From an uncultured Actinomycetes bacterium (GTDB taxonomy: Bacteria; Actinomycetota; Acidimicrobiia; Acidimicrobiales; RAAP-2): DNA of 37,912 nucleotides. The notes beneath the pieces were generated by a model. It did not search any database. It saw only the letters and a list, made by a program, of their open reading frames with translations, and was not told the origin of the DNA. The DNA is taken from assembly GCA_903847955.1 (NCBI GenBank), contig CAINFA010000053.1:1-37912 (forward strand). Direction: 5' to 3'. Of this stretch, positions 6,498-14,809 are shown piece after piece (positions within the stretch are counted from its first letter, which is position 1; each line of letters starts with the position of its first letter). The position numbers were made by a program, and so were the translations under genes.

Positions 6498-7558
6498 AGC
6501 ACCTCTGCAACCGCGACGACGCGACCTTCTTCGATCGAACGCTGGGCGGCCACCCCCATCGCCACCGACCAGGCCCCATCTTCCAAGGTGACCGAAGCCC
6601 CGGTGCCCGAGGTGATGGCTTGGAGGAAGTCACGGTGCTCCAAGTAGCTGGCACCGTGGTGGAAGCCCTCGAAGCCAATGCTGTCGTCGACGACCACCTC
6701 CTCAGTCACCCCCGGAGCCCAGCCGCTGCGCATCCCAGACCGGAAGATGCCAGAGGGCAGGAAGGCCTCCAGCTTGCCCAGGTCGCCAACCACCGAGAGC
6801 TCTTCTTGGTTGACCGAGCCTTCGGCGAACATGCACAGGTCCAGCGATGCTCGAACACCGTTGGCGAAGTCGACCACCACGAGCGCGTTGTCCAAGATGT
6901 CGGGCTGCCGGCCGTCGTAGCGCTCATCGAGGTGGTTGACGTCCATGGCGCCAGAGGCCATCACCCGCACGGGGTTGGCGCCGACCAGCAGGCGCATGAG
7001 GTCGAAGAAGTGGCAGCACTTCTCGACCAAGGTGCCCCCCGTGTTCTCGTTGAACCGGTTCCAATCCCCGACCTTGGGCAAGAACGGGAACCGGTGCTCG
7101 CGAATCCCCACCATCTTGAGGTTCCCAATGGTCCCAGCCTGCACCTCTGCCACCAGCCGAGCCACCGGGGGCATGTAGCGGTACTCGAGGCCCACCCAGA
7201 TGACCTGGCCTGGCTGCGCCAACTGCTCGAGCTCACGGCAGTGCTCGACGGTGGTGGCGAGCGGCTTCTCCACCAAGACGTGGTGCCCCGAGGCAATGGC
7301 CGCCCCGGCCACCTCGCGGTGGGTCATGTTGGGCGACGCGATGACCACCGCATCGACCAGGTCACTGTCGAGCAGGTCGTGGTAGTCGCTGAACCCCTTG
7401 GCTGAACCTCCGCTCAGCTCAACGGCGAGGCCGAGCTGGTGGTCGTCTGGGTCTGCGACCGCGGTCACGACCGCCCCCTGCAAGGCGTCGAGGTTGCGTT
7501 GGTGCTCGAGCCCCATCATCCCGGTGCCGATGATGCCGTAGCGGAGGGGTCGATCCAT
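6494..7558 (-). CDS. Gfo/Idh/MocA-family NAD(P)-dependent oxidoreductase
   Basis: 354 residues from ATG 7558. The N-terminal Rossmann fold begins RYGIIGTGMMG (dinucleotide-binding GxGxxG). The family EKP motif (HVLVEKPLA) is near residue 95, and the substrate-domain signature GGTLVEKCCHFFDLMRLL carries the catalytic-region histidine. Length and motifs fit inositol/sugar dehydrogenases of the family; the substrate cannot be read from sequence. There is no Shine-Dalgarno sequence: TAGGTT (plus-strand 7567-7572) lies 8 nt before the ATG, pointing to a near-leaderless mRNA. The 3' end overlaps the SsuD-like gene by 4 nt in convergent orientation. Confidence 0.87.
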   Translation of the reverse strand: MDRPLRYGIIGTGMMGLEHQRNLDALQGAVVTAVADPDDHQLGLAVELSGGSAKGFSDYHDLLDSDLVDAVVIASPNMTHREVAGAAIASGHHVLVEKPLATTVEHCRELEQLAQPGQVIWVGLEYRYMPPVARLVAEVQAGTIGNLKMVGIREHRFPFLPKVGDWNRFNENTGGTLVEKCCHFFDLMRLLVGANPVRVMASGAMDVNHLDERYDGRQPDILDNALVVVDFANGVRASLDLCMFAEGSVNQEELSVVGDLGKLEAFLPSGIFRSGMRSGWAPGVTEEVVVDDSIGFEGFHHGASYLEHRDFLQAITSGTGASVTLEDGAWSVAMGVAAQRSIEEGRVVAVAEVL

Positions 7559-7602
7559 GAGGGGAGAACCTAGTGGGGCAGCCGAAGTTCCCGCTGGTGG
7601 AC

Positions 7603-9009
7603 CTAGGGAATGAGCTTGGTCTTGGGCCACTCGGGCTCGATGACCCCGTTGCGTGGCTGGGCGTAGCTGAAGTTGAACTCGGAGTTCACCGAGCCGACCT
7701 GGGAGTAGTTCTCCCGAACGTACGGCCTGGGGTCGGGTCGCCCATCGGTCGTTGGGTTGAGCCGCTGAGAGTTCATGAAGTCGTCCTCAACGAACCTGAG
7801 GAGCGAATCGTCGCTCAGCACGGTGTGATCGACGTAGCCGATCCTGGCGTAGGGGCTGATCATCAGCATGGGCACCCGAAGGCCGAAGCCGTCCTTGTCG
7901 ATGGTCGGAGGAGCAAGGTGGTCGTAGAACCCACCCCAGTCGTCCCACGTTAAGAAGATGGCCGTCGAGCTCCAGTCAGGGCTCTTCATCACGGCGTTGA
8001 TCAGGCTGGCGGTGTAGGCCATGCCGTCGGTGATGGGGTCGCCGGGGTGCTCTGAGACCTCCCGGGACGGCACGATCCAACTCACCTGGGGAAGGTTCCC
8101 ACTCAGCGCATCTTGGTAGTAGTTGTTGATGGGCTGGACGTTGCCCAGCTGGTGGTCCGCTTGGACGTCGGCGAAGTCGGGGAGGGGGTTCCAGATCCCA
8201 GGCGTGGAAGAAGACTGCAGGGTGGGTCCGCAGCTCAACTGTGAGTCGTTGTCGCAGTCGGGCTGCTTGCCAGGTACGACGTAGTACTTCCAGCTGACGT
8301 TGTTCTTGTAGAGCAGCCAGGTGATGTCGGTCCAGGCGTAGTTGTGGTTGGCCGGGGTGTTGGCCGTGAAGCTGTTGCCGAGCGCAATGTCGTTGGTGCA
8401 GGTCTTGGGGTCCGCCGCCTTGGCGCACTGGGCTGACCATCCTGAGACCTGCCACAGGTGCGAGGGCAAGGACCACGAGGCGACCGACTCAAAGAAGTGG
8501 TCAGACAAGACGAAGTACTTGGCGTAGGCCCAGTAGGTCGGAATGTCGGCCCCGTTGTAGTACGCCATCGAGTCCATCGGCGCCTCACCGCCGCACACCG
8601 AGGTGGTGTGGGTGCACCCGAGCGAGACCAGGGCCTGGTTCACGAAGCCGTCCATCTTCCCGTGGTCGATGTCGGCGTAGGCGTCGGTGGACCCGTGGGG
8701 CCCACCGATCGAGGTGTCTCGGTTGGACAAGAAGGGCTTGACGCACGACTTGGTCAACGGGTCGGGCACGCACACCGTCGGCACGCCATTGACCATCGGG
8801 ATGCCGTCGGCGCCAGGGTAGGTACCGAAGTAGTTGTCGAAGGAACGGTTCTCTTGGGTGATGAAGATGATGTGCTGGATCTTGTGGATGCCCACCGGAG
8901 GAGCGTCGGTGGCGGTGGCCGGGGTAGCGAGGCTCGGGGAGGCCAAGACCGCTCCCATGAGCGCGAGCGCTACGAGGCCGAACAAGACGTTGCGGAGCGG
9001 TCGACGCAC
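7603..9009 (-). CDS. Exported phospholipase C / acid phosphatase-family phosphoesterase
   Basis: 468 residues from GTG 9009, chosen because GAAAGG precedes it and a signal peptide follows at once (RRPLRN, then hydrophobic, cleavage near residue 30). The mature part belongs to the phosphoesterase family of bacterial phospholipases C and AcpA-type acid phosphatases: [18 protein letters not shown] contains the metal/nucleophile-region ENRSFD (residues 53-58), and [11 protein letters not shown] is the conserved C-terminal metal-binding segment. Family members hydrolyse phosphate esters outside the cytoplasm. Six cysteines suggest disulfides. A TGCTATGGT extended -10 lies at plus-strand 9043-9051. 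It is divergent from the secreted lectin gene. Lipid versus soluble substrate is not decided. Confidence 0.87.
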   Translation of the reverse strand: MRRPLRNVLFGLVALALMGAVLASPSLATPATATDAPPVGIHKIQHIIFITQENRSFDNYFGTYPGADGIPMVNGVPTVCVPDPLTKSCVKPFLSNRDTSIGGPHGSTDAYADIDHGKMDGFVNQALVSLGCTHTTSVCGGEAPMDSMAYYNGADIPTYWAYAKYFVLSDHFFESVASWSLPSHLWQVSGWSAQCAKAADPKTCTNDIALGNSFTANTPANHNYAWTDITWLLYKNNVSWKYYVVPGKQPDCDNDSQLSCGPTLQSSSTPGIWNPLPDFADVQADHQLGNVQPINNYYQDALSGNLPQVSWIVPSREVSEHPGDPITDGMAYTASLINAVMKSPDWSSTAIFLTWDDWGGFYDHLAPPTIDKDGFGLRVPMLMISPYARIGYVDHTVLSDDSLLRFVEDDFMNSQRLNPTTDGRPDPRPYVRENYSQVGSVNSEFNFSYAQPRNGVIEPEWPKTKLIP

Positions 9010-9042
9010 GAGGTACTGCCTTTCAGGCTTCGGTCTCGGGTC

Positions 9043-9048
9043 ACCATA
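9043..9048 (-). promoter_or_regulatory. Extended -10 of the phospholipase-family gene
   Basis: The minus strand reads TGCTATGGT, an extended -10 (TGn followed by TATGGT). The predicted leader is about 26 nt and includes GAAAGG. In the same intergenic space TAGGCT (9105-9110, plus strand) serves the divergent lectin gene, whose leader holds AGAGAGGA. Confidence 0.5.
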
Positions 9049-9149
9049 GCAATGGTCCTCAGCGTCGCCTTCGCGGGCGCCCAAGTCCTGCTCGAGCGCG
9101 GTCCTAGGCTGGAAGAGCAGTGCGCCAGCACGACCAGAGAGGACCCGTC

Positions 9150-11123
9150 ATGAGCAACCAGAGCCAGCTCAGCGCCGGCTCACGCCTGGTCATCGGGTTG
9201 CTCAGCTTGGCCTGCACGTTCCTCGGGTGGCCCAGCATTGCCGGGGCCTCATCGGCGCTGCCAGCCACCTTGCAGGTCGCAGTCACCACCATCAACGTGG
9301 GAGCCGTTCGGGTCGGCACCATCGGGTACGCAACCTTCGACGTCGTCGACGACAACGAGAACCCGGCGCTGTCGAACGTGATCGGAACCTCGACCGGCCC
9401 GACGAGCGGTCCGTTCCGCATGATCTCAACCATCGCGGTTGGCACCGAGCTCTCCCTCGGTGACATCGTGCCGGTGCAGGTGGCCTTCCAGCCCACCACC
9501 ACCGGGCCGGCATCGACCTCGGTCACCTTGGCCACCGTCGGTGGCGCACCACTGACGATCACCGTGGTGGGGACCGGGTCAGGGGCTGGCTACGGCCTCC
9601 CCGCCGTGGCGAACAGCACCTGGTCGATCAACGGTTCGGCCTACGTCGATGCGTCAGGACTCACCCTCACCACCGCAGGCGTGGGTGAGGCCGGCGATGC
9701 CCTCTTCCCCGTTCCGGCCTCCACCTCGAGCATCTCGGCCAGCTTCAACCTCGACGTCGGCGGTGGCAGCGGGGCCGATGGCGCCGCCTTCGACCTCCTC
9801 GCTCCATCAACCTCACCAACCTCTGTGGGAGGCATCGGCCAGGCGATGGGCTTCGGTGGCCTCCAGGGGATGGCGGTCGTCTTCGGTGAGTACCTCGAAC
9901 CGGGCGCCCCCCAGGCCGACTTCATCGGCATCACCGATGGGATGAACCCCGATGGATCGCTGCACTACCTCGCCACCGCCCCGGTGACCGCCCCGCTCAC
10001 CTTGGGCAGCTCCACCAACGTGGTGGTGATCACCATCACCGCAGGCGTGGTGTCGGTCTCCCTCGACGGCTACCTCCAGCTGAGCCAGGCGGTGAGCTTG
10101 CCGTCGACCGCCATGGTCGGCTTCGCTGCGTCGACCGGCGGCCTCGACGACAACCACGTACTCACCGACATCTCGGTCACGGTGGGAGGAGCACCGCCCA
10201 CCAACCCGGTCGTGCTCACTGCCGCCAAGCCCTGCCTGACCTCGATGCCCGTGGGGAGTGTGACGACCTGCACGATCCTCGCGACCAACACGGGGGCCGC
10301 TCCGGTCACGCTGACCTCGGTCACCATTGCTGGTAGTACCGCCATCGCCCTCGGGAGCACGCCGAGCATCGGGCAGCAGCTGGCGCCGGGGGCATCGACG
10401 CCGATCACGGTCTTAGCAACGCCATCGGTGAGTGGGAGCGCATCGGCCACGGTGTCGCTCCGTGTGCTCGACATCGTGGGGGCATCGACCTGCGTGGTCG
10501 CCGGGGTTGCCAGCGGCGCTGCTCGACGCCTCCCGAGCCTCGGCGCGCCACAGTGGACCATGAGCGGCACCGCTGCCAGCCACGGGACGAGCGTCACCTT
10601 GACCGGCCTGCACCCCTTCGCCGCAGGTGCGGCGTACCTCTCAAGTTCTGTCGCCACGACCAACCTGGCGGTGCGGTTCAACGTCACGGTGGGGACGAGC
10701 AGCCACTGCTGCGGCGATGCCACGGCGCTGAACCTCGTGACGGGCTCGACCCGGCCGACGGTCGGCGCCAATGGCGCCAATGCTGGCATCTCGACCTCGC
10801 CGGGCATCTCGGTCGTCCTCGGTGAGTTCCCCGATCCGGGCGCACCTGGACCCACCTACGTCGCCATCGTTAACGACGCGCGCCATGGTGCGCACCTCGC
10901 CTTCGTCGCCTCAGCAGCGCTGAGCACGCTCGTCATCGGCCACACCACCGCCGTGCTGGTCGCCATCGCCCACGGCAAGGTCACCGTGTGGGTGAACGGG
11001 GTGCCGGTGTGCTCGGCCAAGGTCGTCCTCCCCACCACCGCGCACCTTGGATTCTCTGCTGGCAGCGGCGAGCTCTACGCCAGCCACAGCGTCTCAGGGG
11101 TGCTCATCGCTGATCACGCTTGA
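9150..11123 (+). CDS. Secreted protein with two tandem ASH-like/L-type-lectin modules
   Basis: 657 residues from ATG 9150, with AGAGAGGA 7 nt upstream. Signal peptide about 1-35 (GASSA). Residues about 40-143 form an ASH/choice-of-anchor-like beta domain (VAFQPTTTGPASTSVTLAT). About 150-346 is a lectin-like domain, about 352-455 a second ASH-like domain, and about 467-655 a second lectin-like domain, so the protein is a duplicated two-domain module. The lectin parts match the 1878-2699 protein (SLPSTAMVGFAASTGGL against SLPSSVRVGFTGSTGGL). The DTYxN metal segment there is GEYLEPG and GEFPDPG here. There is no C-terminal anchor, so it is probably released or bound to glycans of the wall. Function otherwise unknown. 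Confidence 0.72.
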   Translation: MSNQSQLSAGSRLVIGLLSLACTFLGWPSIAGASSALPATLQVAVTTINVGAVRVGTIGYATFDVVDDNENPALSNVIGTSTGPTSGPFRMISTIAVGTELSLGDIVPVQVAFQPTTTGPASTSVTLATVGGAPLTITVVGTGSGAGYGLPAVANSTWSINGSAYVDASGLTLTTAGVGEAGDALFPVPASTSSISASFNLDVGGGSGADGAAFDLLAPSTSPTSVGGIGQAMGFGGLQGMAVVFGEYLEPGAPQADFIGITDGMNPDGSLHYLATAPVTAPLTLGSSTNVVVITITAGVVSVSLDGYLQLSQAVSLPSTAMVGFAASTGGLDDNHVLTDISVTVGGAPPTNPVVLTAAKPCLTSMPVGSVTTCTILATNTGAAPVTLTSVTIAGSTAIALGSTPSIGQQLAPGASTPITVLATPSVSGSASATVSLRVLDIVGASTCVVAGVASGAARRLPSLGAPQWTMSGTAASHGTSVTLTGLHPFAAGAAYLSSSVATTNLAVRFNVTVGTSSHCCGDATALNLVTGSTRPTVGANGANAGISTSPGISVVLGEFPDPGAPGPTYVAIVNDARHGAHLAFVASAALSTLVIGHTTAVLVAIAHGKVTVWVNGVPVCSAKVVLPTTAHLGFSAGSGELYASHSVSGVLIADHA

Positions 11124-11137
11124 GGGTGCTCGAGCGG

Positions 11138-11143
11138 TAGCGT
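11138..11143 (+). promoter_or_regulatory. -10-like element for a leaderless transcript
   Basis: TAGCGT is followed after exactly 6 nt by GTG at 11150, the spacing seen at several other genes in the window. Transcription from it would begin at or next to that GTG. Confidence 0.45.
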
Positions 11144-11149
11144 GCGGAG

Positions 11150-11191
11150 GTGACCTCGAACCTCGGCTCGCGCAGCACCACCGCACCGTGA
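11150..11191 (+). CDS. Putative leaderless 13-codon upstream ORF
   Basis: The GTG sits 6 nt after TAGCGT and opens a 13-codon frame (MTSNLGSRSTTAP). Its TGA overlaps the GTG start of the SGNH/propeller gene as GTGA. The main gene has no Shine-Dalgarno sequence and no upstream in-frame start, so it may be translated by coupling to this small frame. The peptide itself shows no known attenuator motif. This is a prediction from spacing alone. Confidence 0.4.
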   Translation: MTSNLGSRSTTAP

Positions 11192-13395
11192 GGCCACCGA
11201 CGCGCTCGGCGAGATTCCTGGTCAGCGCCCTCGTTGGGGCCGTCGCGGCCGCCGTTACCATCAGTACGCTCAGCCCCACCCACGCCCCCCGAGCAGCAGC
11301 GACCACCGCTCCCGCCATCACCTACGCAGCACTCGGCGATGGGGTAGCCGCAGGGGTTGGGGCAGGAGCGGCCATCGCCGGCTCACCAACGGGTTGCGAC
11401 CGCACCAGTGGCAGCTACGCCGCCCTCGTGGCTCGCGCCGAGCCGTCGCTTGTCTCGGTGAACGTCGCCTGCGCTGGTGCCACCACGAAGAACCTCGACC
11501 CCTCGGCCCCGAGCGCGGTGCCGGCCTCGAGCAACGGCGCTGCTGCTGGCCCACAACTCGACCGTGCCCGCCTCCACGTGGGACCCTCGGCCAAGTTGGT
11601 GACGGTCACCGTGGGCGCCGCCGATCTTCGCCTCACCTCGGTGCTCACCTCGTGTCTCAGCTCGGGCTGCACGAGCGAAGGCGCCATCGCCGGGCTGACC
11701 AACGAGCTCAAGGCACTCCCTGCCGCTCTGGATGCCACCTTGGCCGCGGTCAAGGCGTCGGCGCCCAACGCCACCGTTGAGGTCGTCGCCTACCCCGACT
11801 GGGTGCCACCGACCCCGACTATGACCGAGGTGGCTGCGTGCGCTGCAGCACACGTACTCTCGGGGAACGCCACTGGCGCGGCTGTCACCACCAGGGTCAT
11901 TGCGTCCGTTGCGGTCATCGGCGCCATCCAAGCGAGCCTCAACGGCGACCTGGCCCAAGCTGCGGCCCGGACCGGGATCCACTTCGTCAACCCCAACCTG
12001 ACCGGCAGCCCCGGCCAGTCCCTCAAGCACACCTGGTGCACCCAGGCACCGTGGATCGCCACAGCTGGAGCGTCGGCCACGTTGCCCACGGCCTCAGGAC
12101 AGCGGGCGATCGCGAGCGACGTCACCGCCGCGATCGCCGCCGATGGGCTCGGGCTCGGCGCCATCGCCACCCCGTCGCTCGCCACCCCACAGCTGCTCAC
12201 GAGCGTGGCTCACGCGCTGTCGTCGATCAAGAACGCCGATGATGCGCTCAGCTGCCCGTCGGCCACGATGTGCGTGGCCGGTGGCTCCTACGAAGACGGC
12301 ACCAAGGCGGTGCAGGCCTCGGTCGCCATTGTGACGCCGAACCACCCGGCGACCTCGATGCAGCTCCCCCTGCCCTCCACCGACGTGAGTTCCAACCCCC
12401 AAGCCAACGTGGTCGGGGTCAGCTGCACCTCCACCTCGAGCTGCACCGCCGTGGTCGACTACTTCAATGCGGGCGGCTTCGGGGTCGCTGGGGTGTCGAG
12501 CTACAACGGGCACACCTGGTCGGCAGTGAGCCCACTGCCGGTCCCCGCACAGAGCGCGAACCCCAGCTACGTCTCGGCCAGCGGGATCAGCTGCACCCGC
12601 CCCACCACCTGCGTGGTGGTTGGCAACTTCACCGAGGCCACCGCACCAGATGCCACCTCGGTGCCCAACGTCGATCCCTACGTCGCCTCCGAGCTCAACG
12701 GCACCTGGTCGGCGAACCAGGTGCTCGCCCCCCAAGGAGCACCGACCACCAATGGCTACGCCCTGTTCAACGCCGTCAGCTGCCCGGTCACTGGAACGTG
12801 TGAGGCCGTGGGCTACTACACCAACGCCTCGGACAACCAAGTTCCCTTGGCCGCGGCCGACCACGACGGCACCTGGTCCCAGGCGGTCACCGTGGCTGTC
12901 CCGCCCCAAGGGACCAATGGGCTTGGGGGGCTCAACGGCGTGTCGTGTCCAGCGCCAGGATCCTGCGTGGCGGTTGGCGCCTTCGCCGCCAAGCTGGCCG
13001 TGCCGACCAAGAAGGACACCTCGGTAGAGGTGGTCGAGGGCTTCACCACCACCTTGCACGGTTCGAACGTCTCGAGCCCGCAGCCCGTGGCGCTCCTCGA
13101 GCCGGTGGCTGCGTGGGACGATGCCCAGTTGAGCGCCATCAGCTGCCCGTCGGTGGCAACCTGCCTCGCCGTGGGATGGGAGCTCACCAGTGCCAGCGGC
13201 ACCGAGCGGGCGCCCATCGAGGTGACCTTGAGTGAAGACCAAGGCTGGTTGCCCCCAACCTTCGCTCCCCTCCCCACGAGCACCAACCACTACCTCGCTT
13301 CAGCCGAGCTCCAAGCGGTGAGCTGCGCGGGGCCCAGTTGTGCCGCAGCGGGCTTCGACTTCACCGCGTCCAACACCTACCTCGCACTGGGTTGA
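11188..13395 (+). CDS. Secreted protein: inactive SGNH-hydrolase-like domain plus seven Cys-pair repeats
   Basis: 735 residues from GTG 11188, which gives a clean signal peptide (RPPTRSARFL, hydrophobic stretch, cleavage near residue 38). Residues about 44-320 match actinobacterial SGNH/GDSL lipases in layout: YAALGDGVAAG, VACAGATT, LVTVTVGAADL and a C-terminal xPxxxGQ. The catalytic positions have changed: Ser to Gly52 in GDS, Asn to Ala145 in GxND, His to Leu299 in HPxxxGQ. From residue 355 there are seven repeats of the type SCPSxxxCxAVG, spaced 55-66 residues, consistent with a seven-bladed propeller with a disulfide in each blade. Probably a binding rather than catalytic secreted protein. 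It follows the lectin gene in the same direction. Confidence 0.75.
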   Translation: MRPPTRSARFLVSALVGAVAAAVTISTLSPTHAPRAAATTAPAITYAALGDGVAAGVGAGAAIAGSPTGCDRTSGSYAALVARAEPSLVSVNVACAGATTKNLDPSAPSAVPASSNGAAAGPQLDRARLHVGPSAKLVTVTVGAADLRLTSVLTSCLSSGCTSEGAIAGLTNELKALPAALDATLAAVKASAPNATVEVVAYPDWVPPTPTMTEVAACAAAHVLSGNATGAAVTTRVIASVAVIGAIQASLNGDLAQAAARTGIHFVNPNLTGSPGQSLKHTWCTQAPWIATAGASATLPTASGQRAIASDVTAAIAADGLGLGAIATPSLATPQLLTSVAHALSSIKNADDALSCPSATMCVAGGSYEDGTKAVQASVAIVTPNHPATSMQLPLPSTDVSSNPQANVVGVSCTSTSSCTAVVDYFNAGGFGVAGVSSYNGHTWSAVSPLPVPAQSANPSYVSASGISCTRPTTCVVVGNFTEATAPDATSVPNVDPYVASELNGTWSANQVLAPQGAPTTNGYALFNAVSCPVTGTCEAVGYYTNASDNQVPLAAADHDGTWSQAVTVAVPPQGTNGLGGLNGVSCPAPGSCVAVGAFAAKLAVPTKKDTSVEVVEGFTTTLHGSNVSSPQPVALLEPVAAWDDAQLSAISCPSVATCLAVGWELTSASGTERAPIEVTLSEDQGWLPPTFAPLPTSTNHYLASAELQAVSCAGPSCAAAGFDFTASNTYLALG

Positions 13396-13419
13396 AGACC
13401 CTCCCGGTAGCCTGAGGAC

Positions 13420-14655
13420 GTGCCCGAGGTCGACGTCGCCATCGTCGGCGCAGGCCTGGCCGGCCTCCGCTGCGCCCAAGTGCTCGAAGCGAGCGGGCTC
13501 GAGGTGGCGGTCTTCGAGCGGGGAGCAACGGTCGGTGGTCGAATCCAGACCGACGTCGTCGATGGCTACCTCATCGACCGGGGGTTCCAGTTGCTCAACC
13601 CCGCCTACGCCGCCCTGCGGGCATCGCTCGATCTCGCCGCCCTCGAGCTGCGCCCCCTCGTGGCCGGGGTGGCCTTGGGCTCGGTGACCGGGCCAACGCT
13701 CCTCGACCCCCGCCGAGCCCCGGGCTCGTTGCCAGCAACCCTGCAGGCGCTTCCAGGTCCGCGTCGCTCCCAGCTGGCCTTCGGGCGCTTGGCGGCCCAA
13801 ACGCTCATTGCTCCCCAAGCCGTGAGCCGTCGCCTGGGCTCAGTGAGCACGGCGGAGGGCTTGACCCGGCTTGGCATCACCGGGCCGCTCCGCTCCACGC
13901 TCCTCGACCCCTTCTTGGTTGGCGTCACCCTCGACCCCGACCTCGAAGTGCCCCTCGGCTTCACCACCTTGGTGCTGCGCTCGATGCTGCTCGGCCGACC
14001 CTCGGTGCCTGCTCGGGGCATGGGAGAGCTTCCCCGGCAGCTCGCCCGGCAGCTCGCCACCTCCACGGTGCGCCTCGGCGCCGAGGTTGAACGGGCCTCG
14101 GCCACCGAGGTCTTCGTCGAGGGCACCACCTACCGAGCCAAGGCCGTCGTGCTGGGGGTCGATGCTCAGGCGCTGTCCCGCTTCGACCCCGACCTCCCTC
14201 CCCCGCCCATGGGGTCGGTCACCACCTACTGGCATGCCACCAGCGGCTCGGCAGGGCGGGCTCTGCTGGCCGTTGCGCCCCAAGGTCCGTGGAACTCGGT
14301 CGAACTCTCTGCCGCTGCCCCCCGCTACGCCCCCGCTGGCCGGAGGCTCTTCGCCACCTCCACTCCAACCCGGGTGCCAGATGCTGCGGCGCGCACCGCA
14401 GCAGCAGCGCTGCAGGGCCTCGCCGAAGGGGACCTTGAGCTCGTGGCCGTGACCGAGGTCGACGCCGCGCTCCCCCTCGGGCGGCCGCCGCTCGAACTCG
14501 ACCGGCTTGCGCAGTCCCATGGACGATTCGTAGCCGGCGACCACACCACCACCGCCTCCATCCAAGGTGCCCTCGTGTCTGGAGCCCGTGCGGCGCACGC
14601 CGTCATGGCAACCTTGGGCGTGGATCCACCGAGGAAGCCTCGACCACCGCGCTGA
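13420..14655 (+). CDS. FAD-dependent amine oxidase/phytoene desaturase-like oxidoreductase
   Basis: 411 residues. The N-terminus is an FAD Rossmann fold (VDVAIVGAGLAGLRCAQVL, then VAVFERGATVGGRIQT with the glutamate that binds ribose and the GGR motif). The C-terminal FAD segment is VAGDHTTTASIQGALVSG. Length and the DRGFQLLNP segment fit the NAD(P)/FAD-dependent amine-oxidase/carotenoid-desaturase superfamily. Members oxidise amines, carotenoid precursors or porphyrinogens, and nothing here fixes the substrate. TAGCCT (13408-13413) ends exactly 6 nt before the GTG, so a leaderless mRNA is likely; GAGG between them overlaps the start too closely to be a normal ribosome site. No carotenoid genes are nearby. 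Confidence 0.82.
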   Translation: MPEVDVAIVGAGLAGLRCAQVLEASGLEVAVFERGATVGGRIQTDVVDGYLIDRGFQLLNPAYAALRASLDLAALELRPLVAGVALGSVTGPTLLDPRRAPGSLPATLQALPGPRRSQLAFGRLAAQTLIAPQAVSRRLGSVSTAEGLTRLGITGPLRSTLLDPFLVGVTLDPDLEVPLGFTTLVLRSMLLGRPSVPARGMGELPRQLARQLATSTVRLGAEVERASATEVFVEGTTYRAKAVVLGVDAQALSRFDPDLPPPPMGSVTTYWHATSGSAGRALLAVAPQGPWNSVELSAAAPRYAPAGRRLFATSTPTRVPDAAARTAAAALQGLAEGDLELVAVTEVDAALPLGRPPLELDRLAQSHGRFVAGDHTTTASIQGALVSGARAAHAVMATLGVDPPRKPRPPR

Positions 14656-14668
14656 ACCCTCAGCGCAC

Positions 14669-14688
14669 GCGCCGACGATGCACGGCGC
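14669..14688 (+). terminator. Possible hairpin terminator after the FAD oxidoreductase gene
   Basis: GCGCCG (14669-14674) and CGGCGC (14683-14688) form a 6-bp stem with an 8-nt loop, 14 nt past the stop codon. No U-tract follows. Confidence 0.35.
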
Positions 14689-14781
14689 CTGGCACCGTGA
14701 TGGGTCTCGCCAGGTTCGCGCATTCCTGAGCACACTCGGTGAATCGGTGGTCAGTGGCCAGTCCGTGCGATGGCGCGCTGG

Positions 14782-14806
14782 TACGGTTCCAAGATCCTGA
14801 GGAGGT
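14782..14806 (+). promoter_or_regulatory. -10 element and Shine-Dalgarno of the lipoprotein gene
   Basis: TACGGT (14782-14787) is a -10-like element. A strong GAGGAGGT (14799-14806) lies 3 nt before ATG 14810, measured from its last base. This is a conventional leadered start, in contrast to the leaderless pattern of neighbours. Confidence 0.5.
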
Positions 14807-14809
14807 CAG

